Positions 6,343-9,322 of a stretch of DNA of 9,322 nucleotides are shown here, one piece after another; positions within the stretch are counted from its first letter, which is position 1, and every line of letters starts with the position of its first letter. The notes beneath the pieces were generated by a model. The model was not told the DNA's origin, ran no database searches, and saw nothing but the letters and a program-made list of their open reading frames with translations. Origin of the DNA: UBA2336 sp964538575. GTDB taxonomy: Bacteria; Bacteroidota; Bacteroidia; Cytophagales; Cyclobacteriaceae. The position numbers and the translations under genes are program-made. Location: contig CAZIGG010000117.1 in assembly GCA_964538575.1 (NCBI GenBank), positions 1 to 9,322 of the forward strand. The letters are read 5' to 3'.

Positions 6343-8835
6343 GTGACGCTTCAGGAATTTTTTATTGGCATTTTCAGAAAAATAAAGAAATGGGCTGTAG
6401 GGCTTTACCAATGGGCATGGCCTTACTGGCTTAAGGTCAGGCCATACATTAAATCTTATTATGCCAGGGCAGCAGCATACTTTCAAGCACACCCGGGGGC
6501 AAGAAAGGCAGCTTACATTCTCGGCCCTCCATTTCTCCTGTTCATAATTTTATTATTTGTCGTATGGATAGAAACTCCCTCGAAACGCGAGCTGAGAAAC
6601 ATTCGCAACCAGGTTGCTTCGGAAGTTTACAGTGCCGATAGCGTGCTGCTCGGCCGGTATTATATCCAGGACCGAACAGAAGTTAAGTATGAAGATATTG
6701 CTCCCGCAGTTATCGAATCGTTAATTGCTACGGAAGATGCGCGCTTTTATGAGCATGAAGGCGTTGACTACCGAAGTCTTGGCCGGGTGATTGTGAAATC
6801 AATTATCCAGCAGGATGAATCTTCCGGGGGCGGCAGCACACTTACACAACAACTGTCAAAAAATCTTTACCCAAGAAAAAAATACTGGTTTTTTTCGATG
6901 CTCGTTAACAAGCTGCGGGAATTCCGCACGGCCATTAAGCTGGAAGGTATTTACTCCAAAGAAGAAATCATTACACTTTACCTGAATACGGTTTCGTTTG
7001 CCGATAACGTTTACGGTATTGAGGCTGCTGCTGACCGGTTCTATTCCGTTAAAGCAAGGGATCTTACCATTGATCAGGCCGCTGTTCTTGTTGGAATGCT
7101 CAAAGCTACCTATAACTACAATCCCAGGCTTTTTCCGGATCGTTCCCTTACCAGGCGTAACGTTGTGCTGAACCAGATGGTTAAGTACAGCTATCTTGAA
7201 AAAACAAAAGCAGATTCGCTGAAGAAGATCCCGCTTGAGCTTGAGTACAATAAAATTTCACATCACCAGGGGCTGGCGCCTTATTTCAGGGAATACCTGA
7301 AGGCAGAGCTGTTAACGTGGTGCAGGAACAATGAGAAAGGAGATGGCGAACCCTATAATTTGTATACCGATGGGTTAAAAATCTATACAACCATCGATTC
7401 TAAGCTGCAAGCGTATGCTGAGACTGCGGTTACGAAGCAAATGACAGAAACTCAGCGTATATTCTTCAGCCATTGGGGAAAAGAAAAGCCCTGGAAAGGC
7501 AAAGAGGCAGTGCTTGAGCAGGCCATTCAGCGGTCTCCTCGCTACCAGAAATTGAAAGAGAAGGAATTGTCGGAAGATGAGATCATGATTGAACTGCAAA
7601 AGCCGGTGCCCATGAAACTATTTACCTGGCAGGGAGTAGAGGAAAAAACGGTTAGTCCGATCGATTCAATCATTCATCATTTACAGTATTTGAATGCCGG
7701 GCTGTTGGCCATGGAACCTTCAACAGGCGCCCTTAAAGCGTGGGTGGGCGGGATCGATCACGACTTTTATCAATACGATCACGTTAACCTGAATACAAAA
7801 CGGCAGGTCGGTTCAATTTTTAAACCTATCGTCTATGCGATGGCGCTGGAGGAAGGCATTGATCCCTGCGGATTGATTTCGGCTTCACAACAAACGTATA
7901 TCGACAAAGAAGGCGAGAAGTGGACACCCCGAAATTCACAATCTGATTATCAGGTTGAGTATTCCATGCGCGGGGCATTGGCGTATTCGGTCAATACAGT
8001 TTCGGTTAAGCTTATCCAGATGGCCGGGGTTGGCAAAACCATGGAACTTGCAAAAGAAATGGGCATTAAAAGCGTAATGCCCGATGTGCCATCCATTGCA
8101 TTAGGCGCTTCCTCAATCTCGCTCATAGAAATGACAACCGTCTATTCATGTTTTGCGAATGGAGGAGTCACAACTGCACCCTACTACATCGATGCTATTT
8201 ATGACCTTGGCGGAAAGGTGTATAACAATTTTAAGCCGGAAGGATCAGGTAAACGTGTTTTCTCGGAAAAAACTGCGGGGCTGATTCTCGCCTTGATGAA
8301 GAGTGTTGTGAATGAGGGAACTGCCGGCAGACTTCGGTATCAGTACGGGGTGTATAATGATGTTGCCGGTAAAACAGGAACAACACAATCCAATGCCGAT
8401 GGCTGGTTTATGGCGGCAACCCCAAACCTGGTGGTGGGTACCTGGGTAGGGGCAGATGATCCGCGCATTCGCTTTCGCAGAACAGATCTTGGGCAGGGAT
8501 CGGCCACTGCATTGCCAATTACCGGAGCGTTTATGAAACAGATTAACAATGATCCGAAGTATAAGAATATAACTTCCGCTAAATTCCCGGCACTTACAGC
8601 AGAAATGTATAAGAAACTTGATTGTGATCTCTACGAGCTCAACGATGACCTGATTTACAACATTGAACAGTCAATCATTAAACGTGACTCAACCATAGCA
8701 GCAGATACTTTGGCCATGCCGCCTCCTGAAACATTTCTGCAAACACTTTATAAACGCAAGCTCAAACTGGCGGCAGCGAAACAGAAAAGAGATTCCCTGG
8801 CCAACGTACTTGCCGCACCTGTAGAAGGAGGATAA
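6343..8835 (+). CDS. mrcA: Bifunctional class A penicillin-binding protein (PBP1A-like)
   Basis: This 830-residue enzyme polymerises glycan strands from lipid II and cross-links peptides in the periplasm. A 55-residue, Trp/Tyr-rich basic cytoplasmic tail precedes one transmembrane helix (about 56-76). The GT51 glycosyltransferase domain has EDARFYEHEG with catalytic E131, GSTLTQQLSKN (164-174), and the second glutamate E193 in the LREFR segment before YSKEEI. The transpeptidase domain has all three motifs: S491-I-F-K494, S549-V-N551 and K677-T-G-T. All catalytic residues are present, so both activities should be functional. Length is typical of the family. A basic, Ala-rich C-terminal tail follows the transpeptidase domain. 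The GTG start is the first possible one, since an in-frame TGA lies at 6334-6336. The symbol is by family resemblance; Bacteroidota often encode more than one class A PBP. Confidence 0.93.
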   Translation: MTLQEFFIGIFRKIKKWAVGLYQWAWPYWLKVRPYIKSYYARAAAYFQAHPGARKAAYILGPPFLLFIILLFVVWIETPSKRELRNIRNQVASEVYSADSVLLGRYYIQDRTEVKYEDIAPAVIESLIATEDARFYEHEGVDYRSLGRVIVKSIIQQDESSGGGSTLTQQLSKNLYPRKKYWFFSMLVNKLREFRTAIKLEGIYSKEEIITLYLNTVSFADNVYGIEAAADRFYSVKARDLTIDQAAVLVGMLKATYNYNPRLFPDRSLTRRNVVLNQMVKYSYLEKTKADSLKKIPLELEYNKISHHQGLAPYFREYLKAELLTWCRNNEKGDGEPYNLYTDGLKIYTTIDSKLQAYAETAVTKQMTETQRIFFSHWGKEKPWKGKEAVLEQAIQRSPRYQKLKEKELSEDEIMIELQKPVPMKLFTWQGVEEKTVSPIDSIIHHLQYLNAGLLAMEPSTGALKAWVGGIDHDFYQYDHVNLNTKRQVGSIFKPIVYAMALEEGIDPCGLISASQQTYIDKEGEKWTPRNSQSDYQVEYSMRGALAYSVNTVSVKLIQMAGVGKTMELAKEMGIKSVMPDVPSIALGASSISLIEMTTVYSCFANGGVTTAPYYIDAIYDLGGKVYNNFKPEGSGKRVFSEKTAGLILALMKSVVNEGTAGRLRYQYGVYNDVAGKTGTTQSNADGWFMAATPNLVVGTWVGADDPRIRFRRTDLGQGSATALPITGAFMKQINNDPKYKNITSAKFPALTAEMYKKLDCDLYELNDDLIYNIEQSIIKRDSTIAADTLAMPPPETFLQTLYKRKLKLAAAKQKRDSLANVLAAPVEGG

Positions 8836-8858
8836 CCTGTATAATCTCTTATTGCAGG
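8836..8858. terminator. Hairpin between convergent genes
   Basis: CCTGTATAA and TTATTGCAGG can form a stem of about nine pairs, with one G-U pair and one bulge, around a TCTC loop. It starts directly after the PBP1A stop codon. Its position in the 52-nt gap between convergent genes suits a bidirectional terminator, but no T tract follows on either strand. Confidence 0.3.
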
Positions 8859-8887
8859 AACACGCGTCAGGCAATCTTGTTAATCAC

Positions 8888-9322
8888 TTACCAATCACTG
8901 TTTTCTTCGCCTTTATATTGCAGTCTGTCGGTAAAGGCTTTATCCAATAATCCGAGCTGATTGGGCCGGCACCAGTCCGGGTGGAGTATGGTTCCGTTAT
9001 TCTTGGTTGCGTAGGTAGTCAGCGGTTCTTTCGTGGTGATCTTTTTGTAAACATTATCGCCTGTTAACTGGATTGTTTTAACGGTTACGCGGTATCGTCC
9101 GTCTTTAGCACTAACCGAAACTTTGCCGCTGTATTTGCCCGTCTGGATGATAGCCGGAGTCGCAACCTGGCTGAACTGAAATTTTTTATAATCAACGGTC
9201 ATATCGTTCACATCAAACTCAACACCATCGGCTTTGGCAGTAAGATTTGATACGTAAGGGAGTGTCGTGTAGTACGCTTCCAGCTTTGCCGGAGTGATTG
9301 AATCCTGCTCAAATACTTTCTG
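8888..9322 (-). CDS. Hypothetical protein, 5' part beyond window; weak DUF4468 resemblance
   Basis: The reading frame is open from the right edge of the window to TAA at 8888-8890, giving 144 visible residues of a protein whose start lies outside. A GTG at 9209-9211 could serve as a start, but the frame continues upstream without a stop for a further 37 codons of protein-like sequence (including KLEAYYTTLPYVSNLTAKAD). An internal start is therefore unlikely. The visible part alternates hydrophobic and polar residues like beta strands, with KYSGKVSVSAKDGRYRVTVK in the middle and a polar C-terminus containing one cysteine (HPDWCRPNQ). The KDGRYR strand and overall pattern recall DUF4468, a TBP-like-fold domain common in secreted Bacteroidota proteins, but this is only a resemblance. 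Localisation cannot be judged without the N-terminus. It converges on the PBP1A gene. Confidence 0.7.
   Translation of the reverse strand, partial: QKVFEQDSITPAKLEAYYTTLPYVSNLTAKADGVEFDVNDMTVDYKKFQFSQVATPAIIQTGKYSGKVSVSAKDGRYRVTVKTIQLTGDNVYKKITTKEPLTTYATKNNGTILHPDWCRPNQLGLLDKAFTDRLQYKGEENSDW

Noticed and set aside
1..9322. A previously undescribed multi-gene system
   Set aside because: The large genes belong to recognisable families with intact standard motifs, apart from the HEAT-like and right-edge hypotheticals. There is no defence, mobile or biosynthetic cluster signature, and the operon structure looks ordinary.

Overview
The window looks like a chromosomal scaffold from a member of the Bacteroidota, most likely a Cytophagales-type lineage. 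The evidence is protein style (TPR/PD40/OmpA envelope protein, M61 lipoprotein, Bacteroidota-type PBP1A), the lack of Shine-Dalgarno sequences, and Bacteroidota-type -7 promoter elements (TAnnTTTG) 20-28 nt before several starts. A run of exactly 100 Ns inside one gene marks an assembly gap, so this is draft or metagenome-derived sequence. I see no mobile element, CRISPR array, rRNA or tRNA.

Layout: 10-522 (-) is a small HEAT-like helical repeat protein. It diverges from a rightward block across a 318-nt intergenic region. That region holds an inverted repeat, a candidate promoter and an unannotated 36-codon membrane-peptide ORF (616-726, +). Next come a Uup-type ABC-F ATPase (841-2706, GTG start) and, 15 nt later, an M61-family metallopeptidase lipoprotein without a PDZ domain (2722-4290). 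These two are probably co-transcribed. A PorE-like periplasmic protein (TPR, PD40 propeller, beta-sandwich, OmpA-like peptidoglycan-binding domain; 4392-6206, interrupted by the N-gap) and a bifunctional class A penicillin-binding protein (6343-8835, GTG start) follow, each behind its own candidate promoter. The right edge holds the 3' part of a convergent gene (8888-9322, -) that continues past the window. It encodes an unidentified protein with a weak resemblance to DUF4468.

Functionally, the block combines translation or ribosome maintenance (ABC-F) with envelope functions: peptidoglycan synthesis, peptidoglycan anchoring of an outer-membrane complex, and a surface or periplasmic peptidase. 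It reads as ordinary core-genome content, and I do not see a new multi-gene system. The points most worth a second look are the small membrane-peptide ORF with its promoter and inverted repeat, the PorE-like architecture broken by the gap, and the PDZ-less M61 lipoprotein.
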